64,000 bases of DNA. Origin: Blepharisma stoltei. Taxonomy: Eukaryota > Ciliophora > Heterotrichea > Heterotrichida > Blepharismidae. Under the pieces are notes generated by a model. It had not been told where the DNA came from, did not search any database, and was given only the letters and a program-made list of their open reading frames with translations. A program made the translations under genes and the position numbers. Below, one piece after another: positions 54,933 through 64,000 of this stretch. Location: NCBI GenBank assembly GCA_914767885.1, contig CAJZBQ010000045.1, positions 206,001-270,000 of the forward strand. Direction: 5' to 3'. Position 1 is the stretch's first letter; each line of letters begins with the position of its first letter.

Positions 54933-57822
54933 ATGTTCATAGAAGATCATATATTTCCAAATTGGGGAAGACTACGTATTCCACCCAAGCTAGAATTCAC
55001 TTCAAGTGAAGTAAAAGAAATCCGCCGAAAGATAAAAGATACCCCTTACAAAGAACTTTTCGATAAGTTTCCTCGGTTTTTTTCTCCCTGTGCAGCATCA
55101 AAATTCCTAGAGCAGCCACCTCTTATCGCAGAACCTATCCTAGAAGAAGGCATTAAAGACAAAGTTGCATTTAAAGGAAAGGACGGGAACGCTTATACCG
55201 GACAAGTAGACGAGAAAAATAGACGAAATGGCTGAGGTTATTTGCTATTTGTTGATGGAACTATGCATCAGGGCTTTTTTTATGCAGGCGATATCAGAGG
55301 AAGAGGCAGAAGATTTGACCTCAATGGAGTTGTGCTACAAGGAGATTGAAAAGGCAATGTTTTAAAAGGAGAAGGGATGATTATTTGGCCGAATGGAGTT
55401 TCATATGAAGGCTATATAGAAGATGGGATGCCTCATGGAGACGGTGTAGAAACTACTGACTCTCCCCTTTAAATTGGAACAAAATATAGGTAGCATTTTA
55501 AAACAATTTTTTTAATTTTTTATAGGAGAAAATATACTAAATTCCTGGGGATAGCGCGGAATACGCTATCCCCAGGAATTTTCTATATTTATTTTTATAA
55601 AATTAGCTTTGCTTAATTTAATGGAAAAAGACAATTAAAATATTATTTAAACAGCTTTCATGTTAATCGCTTAAATTTTAAAATTAATTCTTCATAAAAA
55701 TATAAATAATCTCAAAAAATTGTGTCAATTTTTATTCAAAAATGTTTTTTACAAAATTTAACATAAAAATTACCCTCCTTTAATAGGAGCAGGAATTTTT
55801 GTTCCAATTTAAGGGGCGATAGTGAGGAATACACTTATAATGGAAATTTTATTAGAGGAGAAAAAGATGGGTATGGGGAATTATTTTGGAAAGATGGGTC
55901 TTGGTATAAAGGAATGTTTAATATACAAAAAATCGAGGGGGAAGGGACTTATCATTGGGCAAATGGAAATGAGTATGAAGGAGAATGATTTAGAAATAAA
56001 ATGCATGGCAAAGGAGTTTTCAAATGGGCTGATGGAAGAGTTTATAAAGGAAATTTTGCACATGGATATAGAGAAGGTCATGGAAAACTAGAATGGCCCA
56101 GTGGGAGGAGATATGAAGGGTATTGGGAAAAAGGGTTTTATGATGGGATTGGGATGGAAGTTAGGGAAGATGGCACAACTTCTGAAGGAGTCTTTGTTTC
56201 TGGGCAGCTAGCACAGAATTTCGACCCAGTTATACCTGGATCTGATGAAGAATTAAGCGATGATCAGATTGACACAAAAGAGCTATTTAAGCAAGTAGCT
56301 CCTTCTTATGAAGACCTGCTAAAGAAAGCCAATATATTATAAATTAAATTAAGATTCTTGTAGTCTTCCAGATTTGCTGCCTCCAATACTTTCGACCAAC
56401 GCCAACCTTCTTTCCGGGTGGAATTCAGCCGCTATTTGGAACAATCATCTCAAGGAGCAGGGCTTGCACTGTAATCCCTAAGGGTCTCTGCCAGCTAGAA
56501 TGACACCCTGTCAGTACGTCACCGGGTTAAAGGTTAGCCTGATACCTCCTCGCGACCTTTGGGAGAGGTAGCAGGAAAAAAGAACCACTGCCCTCCGAAT
56601 CTGAGGAAAAAGACCCTGACCCAAAAATCATCGGATATCAATGCTTGGACTGGATGACCACCAGCTGACTCCCAAGGTCACCCACCCCAGACAGCCACAA
56701 ATAACAAGCTTAGGTTAGAATCAAGGTAGTTTGAACCTTGATTTAGGATATAAAGCTATTTTGACGCACAGTGGTACGTTGTCAGTAAGGACAAATTTTG
56801 TCGCTACCACAATATTAATTATATCCAATATTATAAGGAAAATTAAGAAGCAGCCTTTATCTGATATTTCTGGAAGCTTTCTAGAAGTAACTGAAGAAGA
56901 CTTTACTGTAGAAGCTAAAAAAGAAAGAAAACAGAAGCTCATTAAAGAAATAAAAGAGAAAAAAACACAACAAAGAGACAAAAGACTTAAATTAAGAAAA
57001 TGGGAAACTGAAGACCCCAGAAAAGCATGTTTATGGGACTTAGAAAGCCCTTTAATTGACCATCCTATATTTTTTAAAGCATATTCCCTCCACAATGAAT
57101 TGCCTCCATTTGAGTATGAAGACCCTGACTATGAAATGCCTTTTGATTTAAATTTCAATGAAGACTGAAAAGATTTAGGAGCAGGAAAACTCTATAAAGG
57201 CCAAATGGACGACAATGAGCAAGCCCAAGGTATGGGGGTTCTTTTACATAAAGGCAGAATATATGAAGGATTTTGAAGAGATAATAAAAGGTGTGGATAT
57301 GGCCGACAAATAGGCCCAAAGGGAGATGTATATCATGGGTATTGATATGATAACATGAGGAGTGGATTTGGCACATATGAAATTAAAGAAAAAAATTATT
57401 CATATATTGGAGACTGGGAAAATGATATTTTCCATGGCAGAGGGCTACTGGTAACTGAGGAAGCTGCTTATGAAGGAGATTGAAAAGAAAATAAACAGCA
57501 TGGAGCAGGATCACTGGTCTATGATGATGGAAGAGTTTATAATGGCTCGTTCAAAGATGGAGTTATTGAAGGATATGGGTCTTTAATCTGGCCAAATGGA
57601 AAAGGATATGCAGGACAGTGGAAAAATGGAGAAATGATTGGAATTGGGACAAAAGTGACACGAAAAATAAAATCATTGTACGCAAATGGACTAGAAGAAT
57701 TTGCTGCAAAACACAGTTTTCAAGAAAATTCAATTCCAGAGTCAGTTGTCTCTGAACGTGACATTCCTTATGAAGGAACTACTGCTACAGGAGGCCCAAC
57801 AACTTATATTGATAATTATTAA
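54933..57822 (+). CDS. MORN-repeat protein, 675 aa
   Basis: Many MORN units (YxGxxxxGxxHGxG pattern) occur in two blocks: about 55185-55450 plus 55820-56170, and 57170-57650. They are separated by a Lys-rich linker. UGA codes Trp in several repeats (for example 55231, 55347, 55985, 57272, 57481). An IES (55454-55821) and a SINE B with its duplication (496 bp) interrupt the gene; removal leaves 676 codons. Without the SINE removal the frame stops at UAA 56340. MORN proteins link membranes and cytoskeleton, often in cilia and cortex. Confidence 0.85.
55454..55821. mobile_element. IES, MITE family 3 with an internal GC-rich hairpin
   Basis: Ends TACTGACTCTCCCCTTTAAATTGGAACAAAA and TTTTTGTTCCAATTTAAGGGGCGATA. 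At 55541-55580 a perfect hairpin (ATTCCTGGGGATAGCG..CGCTATCCCCAGGAAT) interrupts the AT-rich core and may be a further insertion. 366 bp removed; joins DGVET to SEEYTYNG. Confidence 0.8.
56329..56829 (+). mobile_element. SINE B inside the MORN gene
   Basis: Shares AGGAGCAGGGCTTGCACTG, GGTTAAAGGTTAGC and the tail GTCGCTACCACAATATTAATTA with the copy at 42235-42656. Flanked by CCAATATATTATAA (56329) and CCAATATTATAA (56825). Removal of 496 bp joins KKAN to IIRKIKKQP. Confidence 0.8.
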
Positions 57823-57975
57823 TTTAATTTAATAGCTGATAGATATTATAAAAGGTAATTTACAAAAATCTCAAAGCCAATTATACTTATTATTTATCAT
57901 AAAAGCTAATTACAAATGAAAACACTATTCACATTGTATTCACATAAAAGAGTCTTAATGCTAGCTCAAAAACTT

Positions 57976-58626
57976 TTAATTCTTAATAGGATTCGGCCTC
58001 TCCACCTTTGGTCTTCTTTCAGGCAATCTTGTTTCAATAATTACAGGCTCAGCCGATATCACGGACGCAGTTTCAGTTTTATTACCGCTAGCAACCATTG
58101 TGTATATTTTATAAATTGTATACATCCCAGACGCAGCCACACTCGCCCATAGTCCATAAGTCATCATCTGCATGACTACATCCCCTGGCGTAATATTTTT
58201 CTCTTTAAAGTTCCCTTGTTCTTCATTTTTTCCAAATCCTCCTCCAGACCATGAGCTTTCTTTCTTTTTATTCTGAAATGACTGTGATTTATAGTTTTGT
58301 GCAGAGCTGTGCTCTTGATGATTTTTCGCTGAAGAATAATTGTCCTTTGTCACCTCTACTTTTGAAGCTTTATTTCTTGCTTTTGTGTGTTTCGAGTCAT
58401 ATATTAAGCGTTTATCAGCATTTCCTAGATTTTCATATGCTTCAGCTACAAGTTTAAACTTGTGCTCATCTCCAGTTGGCATGTCTGGATGCAGCTTTTT
58501 TGCAAGCAAAATATAAGCAGCTTTTATTTCAGCTTGGGAAGCAGAACTGGGAAGGTTAAGAATGGCGTAATAGTCATTAGGGTTGCTGAATTGTGAGAAG
58601 CTTCTTATTAGGATTTTTCTCAGCAT
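57976..58626 (-). CDS. J-domain (DnaJ-like) protein, probably mitochondrial
   Basis: ATG 58626. Residues 1-15 are basic/hydroxylated (MLRKILIRSFSQFS), fitting a mitochondrial presequence. The J domain spans about residues 18-82 with DYYAIL at the start and the HPD motif in KKLHPDMPTG, which is required to stimulate Hsp70 ATPase. A Lys/Ser/Gln-rich linker and one hydrophobic segment (YGLWASVAASGMYTIYKIY) follow, suggesting membrane anchoring. 216 aa, no interruption. It is likely a co-chaperone of organellar Hsp70. Confidence 0.85.
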   Translation of the reverse strand: MLRKILIRSFSQFSNPNDYYAILNLPSSASQAEIKAAYILLAKKLHPDMPTGDEHKFKLVAEAYENLGNADKRLIYDSKHTKARNKASKVEVTKDNYSSAKNHQEHSSAQNYKSQSFQNKKKESSWSGGGFGKNEEQGNFKEKNITPGDVVMQMMTYGLWASVAASGMYTIYKIYTMVASGNKTETASVISAEPVIIETRLPERRPKVERPNPIKN

Positions 58627-58668
58627 TTCATATTAGGAGATATTTAAAGAATTTATTTACGCTATAAA

Positions 58669-60610
58669 TTACAGTTCTAGCTCTGATTTTTTCTTCATTG
58701 CTTTAAGAATAGATTTTGTGAGACCTGGAAGGGCCATTGCAGTCATTTTTTTAATCATTCTTTTTGGTAGCGAGCCTCCAAAGTCTCCTTTTGTGATGTT
58801 GAAAACTTTGCTTTTCATCCCATCTGTGGTTTCTGTGATACTTTGTATGAAATATCCACCTAGTTCGATATTCATCCTCACAAATTCTTCTTTTTCAGGG
58901 AATTCTTGGTTTTCCATGCTTTTGCTTACTAATAAAATCCCATCATTTGTTTCAAAGACAGCTGAAGTTAGTATAAGGTCTCTTGGCGATATTGTAAGAA
59001 CTTTTTTAAAAGTTGTATAAGTGGTATTTATGTACTGAGATGGCTGGCTTATTATTTTTATTTGGGAAATATTTGTGTCTCATTTTGGACGCTCTTCGAT
59101 GTCTTGGAAAAAGTCGATAAATTCTTTTCCTGTATAAGGAATCATTCATTCGGCTTTTAGTAAAAATCCTCCTGGCAAATCTTTGCCGTACACAATGCAG
59201 CTATCCTTGTTGACTAATTCTTCGCAGCCATCATGGCTTAGAGGTATAGCTTTTTGGGCACATTTGCTTTGAAAGCAATAAGAGTTGAAATAGAGGGCAA
59301 GGTTTATTTCCAAGGCAGAACGATGTAAAAGAAGCAAAGAACAATTTATTCAGTATTTTAATTGAACAGATTAATAACTGATGAAGTGTTTATTTTTTAT
59401 GAATTATTTAATTCTCTGTGCTCATGCTCAATGCTCTAGCTTCATAAGAGTAGCTGTCCTGAAGCTCAAAATATTGAAATCTGCAATATGGGCTTACTCT
59501 GATTGACTCATGGCAGCAATACTGATGCATGGACTGAGAATAGCAGACACGAACCTAAGTCATAGCCTTCTTGCGAAGCAGATATTAGCTTAAGACAGAA
59601 GCTGAGGGTCTTCAGCAGCTGCAAGAGATCCTGATTCCAAGAATAAGCTAGGAAAGCTTCTTCAATGTTTTGTGCCAGGAACCTCTCACAGTACCACTTT
59701 TCTTAGCTCTAGGCAAAAGAGTAGTCCAAGTAGGCCAGTCAGTGATAATTTTAAATTCTCACTTATTGTTTCGATGACAGCTCGTTTGCCTAGTTTTAAG
59801 AAAAGTGGCACTGTAAGAGGTTCCTGGCAGAAAACATTGAAGAAGTTTTTGCTAGCTTATCCTTGGAATCAGGATCTCTTGCAGCTGTTGAAAATCCTCG
59901 ACTCCTGCCTTGCATTATCGGACTTAGGTGCATAATCTGCTGTTCTCAGCCTATGCATCAGTATTGCTGCCATTAGTCAATCAGAGCATGTCCATATTGC
60001 AGATTTCCCTATTTTGAGCTTTAGTACAGCTACTCTTATAAACTAGAGCATTGTGCATGAGGCAGAGAATTAAAAACTCATAAAGAAATAAACACTTTAT
60101 CGGCTCTTAAATAGATTTAAATTATTAATCTGTTCAATTAAAATACTGAATAAATTGCTCTTTGCTTCTTTTACATAGTTCTGCCTTGGAAATAAACCTT
60201 GCCCTCGATTTCAACTCTCATTGCTTTCAAAGCAAATGTGCAAAAAAAGCTATACACGAGTATAAGCTAAAAATTCTTCTTTCGCTAAACTCATTATATC
60301 GAGTATGCCTATTTGCAATAAATAAAAGCAATCAATTTATAATAAAAATAGAAATGGTAACTAATAAAGTTATGCTATTCATTTCTAATGAGCATAGTAG
60401 ATTCAACTCATTTGAATTATCATTTGACTCCACAGTTTCCTGAACTTCATCGATAGGAGTCTTAGAAAAGAAGCAGTCCTCATCTTGAGAAGATTTGGGA
60501 GTATCAGACATCATTGGCTGAACATCTTCTTCTTGGAGCTTTACAGTGGAAAATCGCTTATAGAAGGGCATAAGGCATTCAGCACATAGCTTTGATGAGA
60601 CTTTTCCCAT
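58669..60610 (-). CDS. START-domain lipid-binding protein split by a 1-kb palindromic IES
   Basis: ATG 60610 begins MGKVSS (possible N-myristoylation). Ser/Glu-rich sequence and a hydrophobic segment (SITLLVTISIFIINWLLLFI) follow. After removing 1006 bp (59245-60252) the frame continues SLYSCI-PLSHDGCEELVN into a START-like fold (GGFLLKAEWMI, DIEERPKWDT, LPKRMIKKM). Exactly 312 codons remain. The family binds sterols or phospholipids. UGA is Trp at about 60328 and 59155. Confidence 0.75.
59245..60252. mobile_element. 1-kb palindromic IES
   Basis: Long diverged inverted arms (about 59247-59690 and 59810-60250). The outer about 110 bp are near-identical (TATAGCTTTTTGGGCACATTTGC vs its inverse). 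TA phases agree with the START frame. Open frames inside the arms are symmetrical by-products. Confidence 0.8.
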
Positions 60611-60896
60611 TTATTAAATGTTGAGAGTAATAATAAGCCAAGAAATTTATGGTTAATAATCGGAAGCGAGTATTTTTGGTAGGAAAAATTGAAATGATAC
60701 TGATGGGATTTAATTCTAAATTAATTAGAGCCATATTTTGTAAAAGTTGCTTTATATGCTATATAAAATATTTTGAGAGAGGAGATATTATAATGGTTAT
60801 TTAGTTTAAATTTAATAGGAGGTTTTGGTAAAATTAATTTAATTTTAATGTTTAAATTAGATTTAAAATAATTAATTATATATGCAGAAACTTCAG
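60611..60896. other. AT-rich intergenic spacer
   Basis: No gene, RNA or repeat recognised between the START gene start and the end of the next minus-strand gene. Confidence 0.35.
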
Positions 60897-61916
60897 TTAA
60901 CTTTTGTATAATTTAGCAAAGTATTTAGGCATATAGCTTGGCAGCGGACTTTCTGTGTCAATAGAAGACAAAACTTCTGAATCTTTTATGTTTTTTTCAA
61001 TATGGTAAAGATCTTCAATAGAAAATAAGCAAATTAGCTTAATTTAACTATCTTCTAGTTCTGCCTCTAGTTGCTCAGTGTGTTTTTCTCCGTCTTTTAG
61101 CTACTCTTGGACTCACAGTCTGGCTCGCTTCTCCTAATTACCATGAAGCCATTTGGGAACCAGAAGTACCATAAAATTAGTAACTTGGCCTATATATCAG
61201 CAGAGGTAAGAGGTAAATAAGATACACAATATGGATTAGTATATAATCCCTCGCCATTTTTTCCCTATTGTGCAGATATCCACATATAAAGACCTAACCC
61301 CATATTTGGGCGAGTAAAATGAATTCACCGTATGAATTGCCTTTTTATTCGAAGCCATTTTATTATTATCAAGATTCTCAATAACAAAATTATACTTGCT
61401 TTCATAATCTTTATCTTGTAGCTTTGAAATCCCTTGGAAGTTTAGAAATGGAGCTTCATTTTCATTATTTGCTTCGCTTGAGTTAGATATGCCTCTTAAT
61501 GTTAATGGAACTGGTCTGAGCCCTTCAATAATCATTGGCTGCTCATAATCCAAGTTCTTTCTTTTACTCATCAATCCTAAGTTTAGCTTCAATTTTGCAG
61601 GATAATAGTCATTTTGATTATTGGGAATTTTAGAGTTCGCTGATCTAGTTGCTCTCTCAGTATTTTCTATATTTTTAACCAGATTTGGGCTTTTAATTCA
61701 CATCATTTGATTATTCGAATGAAGCAGATTATTAAAATCCCCTGATTCTGCTCTTCTTTTCTTTGGCTTCAACTTTGGAAGGTAGCCTACTGGGGATCTT
61801 TCACGATTTCTTTCAATGTTGCCCACATCTCTAAGAATAACTTTAAATAAAGAAGAATGCTTTTTGTGATTATGCTCTTGCTGGGTTCTTATGCTAAACA
61901 TAATTTTAACAGCCAT
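60897..61916 (-). CDS. unknown protein with three in-frame UAR codons and a 30-bp IES
   Basis: ATG 61916; UGA Trp at about 61698. The first 226 residues are basic/polar. Then come a UAA (about 61234), a hydrophobic stretch (CILFTSYLCWYIGQVTNFMVLLV), UAG (about 61137), ARLWVQE, UAG (about 61110) and an acidic coil. A 30-bp IES (61019-61050) joins AELED to IEDLYHIEKN, and the frame ends at UAA 60897. Counting the UAR codons as sense, the total is exactly 330 codons. Either the C-terminal third is decayed by substitutions only, or these codons are decoded. No domain is recognised. Confidence 0.45.
61019..61050. mobile_element. very short IES, 30 bp
   Basis: TA at 61019-61020 and 61049-61050 in matching codon phase 3/1. 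Removal replaces a UAA by continuous coding sequence. Similar in size to 36484-36517. Confidence 0.55.
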
Positions 61917-62183
61917 TTTGAGTTATTTGAGATATTGAAGTAAAATTATTTAAGTTTAAAAGCACTAAAGAATAATATTTTCTGGTAGGAAACAGTAATT
62001 TGGAATAAATGAGAGCTTGATATTCTGAAATCTCTTACGAATAATATGCAATTTCAGTGTTGTAGCATTTAATCCAAAAATGTCAATTCATCGAAATGGA
62101 GAGCTACTTATAAGTATTATTATGAGATTGCATATCCATGTGGATTTTAAACATACTTATATACGAAATCATCATTTTATAGC
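61917..62183. other. AT-rich 5' flank
   Basis: Nothing recognised. Confidence 0.3.
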
Positions 62184-62368
62184 TAACTCCCCTCTTTATT
62201 GGAAAATTCCTATTTTTTGATCAAAAACCCAACCTCCATATCTGAGCAAAATTTTTTGAAAAATATTTTTATATATAAGTGATAATTACTCTAAATTCGG
62301 AAAATTTTTTTTTTAAAAAATATTGTAAGCGAACAAAAATATTTTGTTTGCTTACGGATAGGGGAGTA
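62184..62368. mobile_element. MITE-like element, intergenic, diverged family 1
   Basis: TAACTCCCCTCTTTATTGG at the left; a TAAGCGAACAAAAATATTTTGTTTGCTTA hairpin and GGGGAGTA at the right; 183 bp between TAs. Confidence 0.65.
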
Positions 62369-62807
62369 AAGAATTGTTCAATGCAGCAATTATAAAAAAT
62401 TAATGATTTCTATAATAATTATTGGATTAGTTAAATATCATAGCATATAACTTATCTTAGATTGCCTCCTGAAAATTGTGAGTTCTTATGAAATTATGTG
62501 GAATAGCTTCTTTAAATATTTTATGCCACTATAAATTTTTCTTATTTCAAATTAGTAAATATTACTCTTGGAGGAATGCTATTTATTTAAAAGCTAGTCT
62601 GTTTATTTGTTATCTCAAGTTGTATTCCTCAATTTCGCATAATAAAATATATCTTTTTATCGATCCATAGTTGACTAAAATCCTTTTCTGGTGTTTTTAG
62701 TTATGGAAATTCGTTGTCAATTTCCTTGCTTCCTATTTTCATTTAATAATCTTTTATTTATTTCTAACTGCTTAAAAGGGTCAAGGTGGAAACGTCACCA
62801 TTTTTCT

Positions 62808-63758
62808 TGGCTGCCTGGTCAAGCATAGGTAGCAACCAGACACCCCCCCCCCCCAATAAAGGAACCCCCCACCCCCCCTAAAAATGGCACCCCAAACCCC
62901 CTTTTCACAGATTGCACCCCCACCCCCCCCTCTCGCGTTTATCCTATAGAAGCAATTGATAGGAAACAAGAAGAATAATTTAAATATAATCTAATTTAAA
63001 CACTATATTGATAAATTAAGTTCACAAATTACTTTATATTTATGATTAATTAATAAATTTAAATTAATTAAAAATTAATTAGAAAATATATTAAATTTGC
63101 TTTTTATATTTATAAATATAATGTCAAAGATATAGATAATGGCATTAGTTATTAAGTGAGCCAAGCACAATACAATAACTTGCGTTAAATTTATTGATTC
63201 ATAAATTAAAGCTAATCTGATGACCATTGTACAAGGATTGCAGGACTGAATTGGTAACAGGATTCAATAGTGGTAATAAAAATAGTATTTGCTATTGCTA
63301 GTTTGACTTTTGGATCTATAATTCGCCTCTTTAGCCATTGTTCCACAAAGTTCATAAATATATGCAGTATATACTGCTAATTAATACTAAAGATCATTAT
63401 TATGCTTGCTAACAAATTTTTTTCAGATTTGGTGTGATTACTAGTTATAGGGAAATTCTCACACCATTCCATCTACTCCTTAATCGATTGTGCTACGCTA
63501 TGTGGATATTATATAAATCAGTAATTTTTGAATATTTAAAATAATAATTTATTTATTACGTCTGCTCTAAATTGGCATTTGTCATATATTTTATGCTATA
63601 TTAAGGGGGGTGGGGGTGCCATCTGTGAAAGGGGGGGTGGGGTTGCCAATTTTTAGGGAGGGTGGGGGGTGGGGGTACCATTTTTTAGGAGGGGTGGGGG
63701 TACCACTTTTAGGGGGTGGGGGGGTGTAGGGTTGCTACCTGTGCTTGACCAGCTGCCA
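62808..63758. repeat. inverted-repeat element with poly-C/poly-G termini
   Basis: TGGCTGCCTGGTCAAGCATAGG at 62808 matches inversely CTGTGCTTGACCAGCTGCCA ending 63758. Next to each lie about 120 bp of C-rich (left) or G-rich (right) repeats containing (G)n-TACCA-TTTTTAGG-type units. The interior is AT-rich without a gene. It is about 0.95 kb. Its nature is uncertain: possibly a foldback or MITE. Confidence 0.7.
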
Positions 63759-64000
63759 TATTTATTTTCATCTTATCATTTTGACTTACTTTATTATTTT
63801 GTAATTTCTTTTTATTTTCTCATAGAAAAATCTAACATTGTTAAAATTTTTTTTTTATATATTCGGATAATTTATACTTTATTTGGTATTTAAAATATAT
63901 TTTTATCTAGACAATAATTTTTCTTGACTTATAAAAAGAATAAAAACTCTTTCTATAAGATGAAGGAATTAGTAATTTTTCTAAAAATGGCTCCATAGCA
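63759..64000. other. AT-rich end of window
   Basis: No gene or element recognised up to the window edge. Confidence 0.3.

Noticed and set aside
62781-62969. Gly-rich frame over the poly-C tract
   Set aside because: Translation of homopolymer tracts; no start context or similarity.
1-64000. tRNA, rRNA or telomeric repeats
   Set aside because: No cloverleaf with A/B boxes and acceptor stem, no rRNA core, and no telomere repeat array could be supported by eye.
1-64000. Standard genetic code with many split genes
   Set aside because: UGA repeatedly falls at conserved Trp positions (MORN repeats, cache WW, RT, FHA), so a standard-code reading fragments conserved domains without reason.

Overview
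This window reads as germline (micronuclear) DNA of a heterotrich ciliate, most likely Blepharisma or a close relative. Three things support this. (1) UGA is read as tryptophan: it falls in frame at expected Trp positions in the MORN, ferlin, presequence protease, RING and cache genes and in a LINE, while UAA/UAG end genes. (2) Introns are exactly 15 nt (GT..AG); five were found and each is needed to keep a frame open. (3) Almost every gene is interrupted by DNA that must be removed. About 34 TA-bounded segments (internal eliminated sequences, IESs) of 30 bp to 3.2 kb, plus retroelement copies flanked by 8-16 bp direct repeats, sit inside reading frames. Deleting them in silico rejoins the frames, and the summed lengths come out as multiples of three gene after gene.

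Layout. 1-4285: a short partial gene, an RRM gene, two uncharacterised genes and a coiled-coil gene. 4585-8408: a coiled-coil/zinc-knuckle gene carrying a SINE, then an NAD-dependent epimerase. 8445-12102: an intergenic SINE, an Hsp70 exchange factor (Fes1/HSPBP1) and a disordered protein, each cut by a MITE-type IES. 12701-18936: a large gene of unknown function with a C-terminal HExxH motif, carrying a 3.2-kb IES that is a LINE fragment. 19684-22001: a cache-TM-HAMP receptor gene and an RPA1 N-terminal fragment, both with in-frame UAA. 22353-26717: a presequence protease with six IESs. 27028-28904: a SAPS-type phosphatase regulator. 30004-33785: a DUF229 membrane protein with three IESs and two SINEs. 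33845-35135: an FHA protein. 35667-40219: an EGF-TM-RING protein carrying a 2.4-kb LINE insertion. 40374-41375: malonyl-CoA:ACP transacylase. 41787-44083: an AMPK/SNF1 alpha kinase split by two SINEs. 44591-46101: a SINE and a large foldback element. 46142-49776: beta-adaptin with nested insertions. 49809-54640: ferlin. 54933-57822: a MORN-repeat protein. 57976-58626: a J-domain protein. 58669-60610: a START protein with a 1-kb palindromic IES. 60897-61916: an unknown gene with three in-frame UAR codons. 61917-64000: AT-rich DNA with a MITE and a G/C-tract-tipped inverted-repeat element.

The genes are ordinary housekeeping, trafficking and signalling genes with no operon logic. The unifying system is genome editing: gene function here depends on precise removal of transposon-derived DNA during macronuclear development. 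At least three TIR families of MITE-like IES are present (a CTCCGTGAG(C/T)GAAC palindrome family, a CTCCCCTTTAAATTGG family and an AAGGATCC..CATTTGTCC family), together with a TTGATCGAACG variant, palindromic foldbacks, small AT-rich IESs and SINE/LINE copies. Several single-base frame slips fall in A tracts and look like homopolymer undercalls in the assembly. All joins are predictions from reading frame and repeats; none was tested against a macronuclear sequence.
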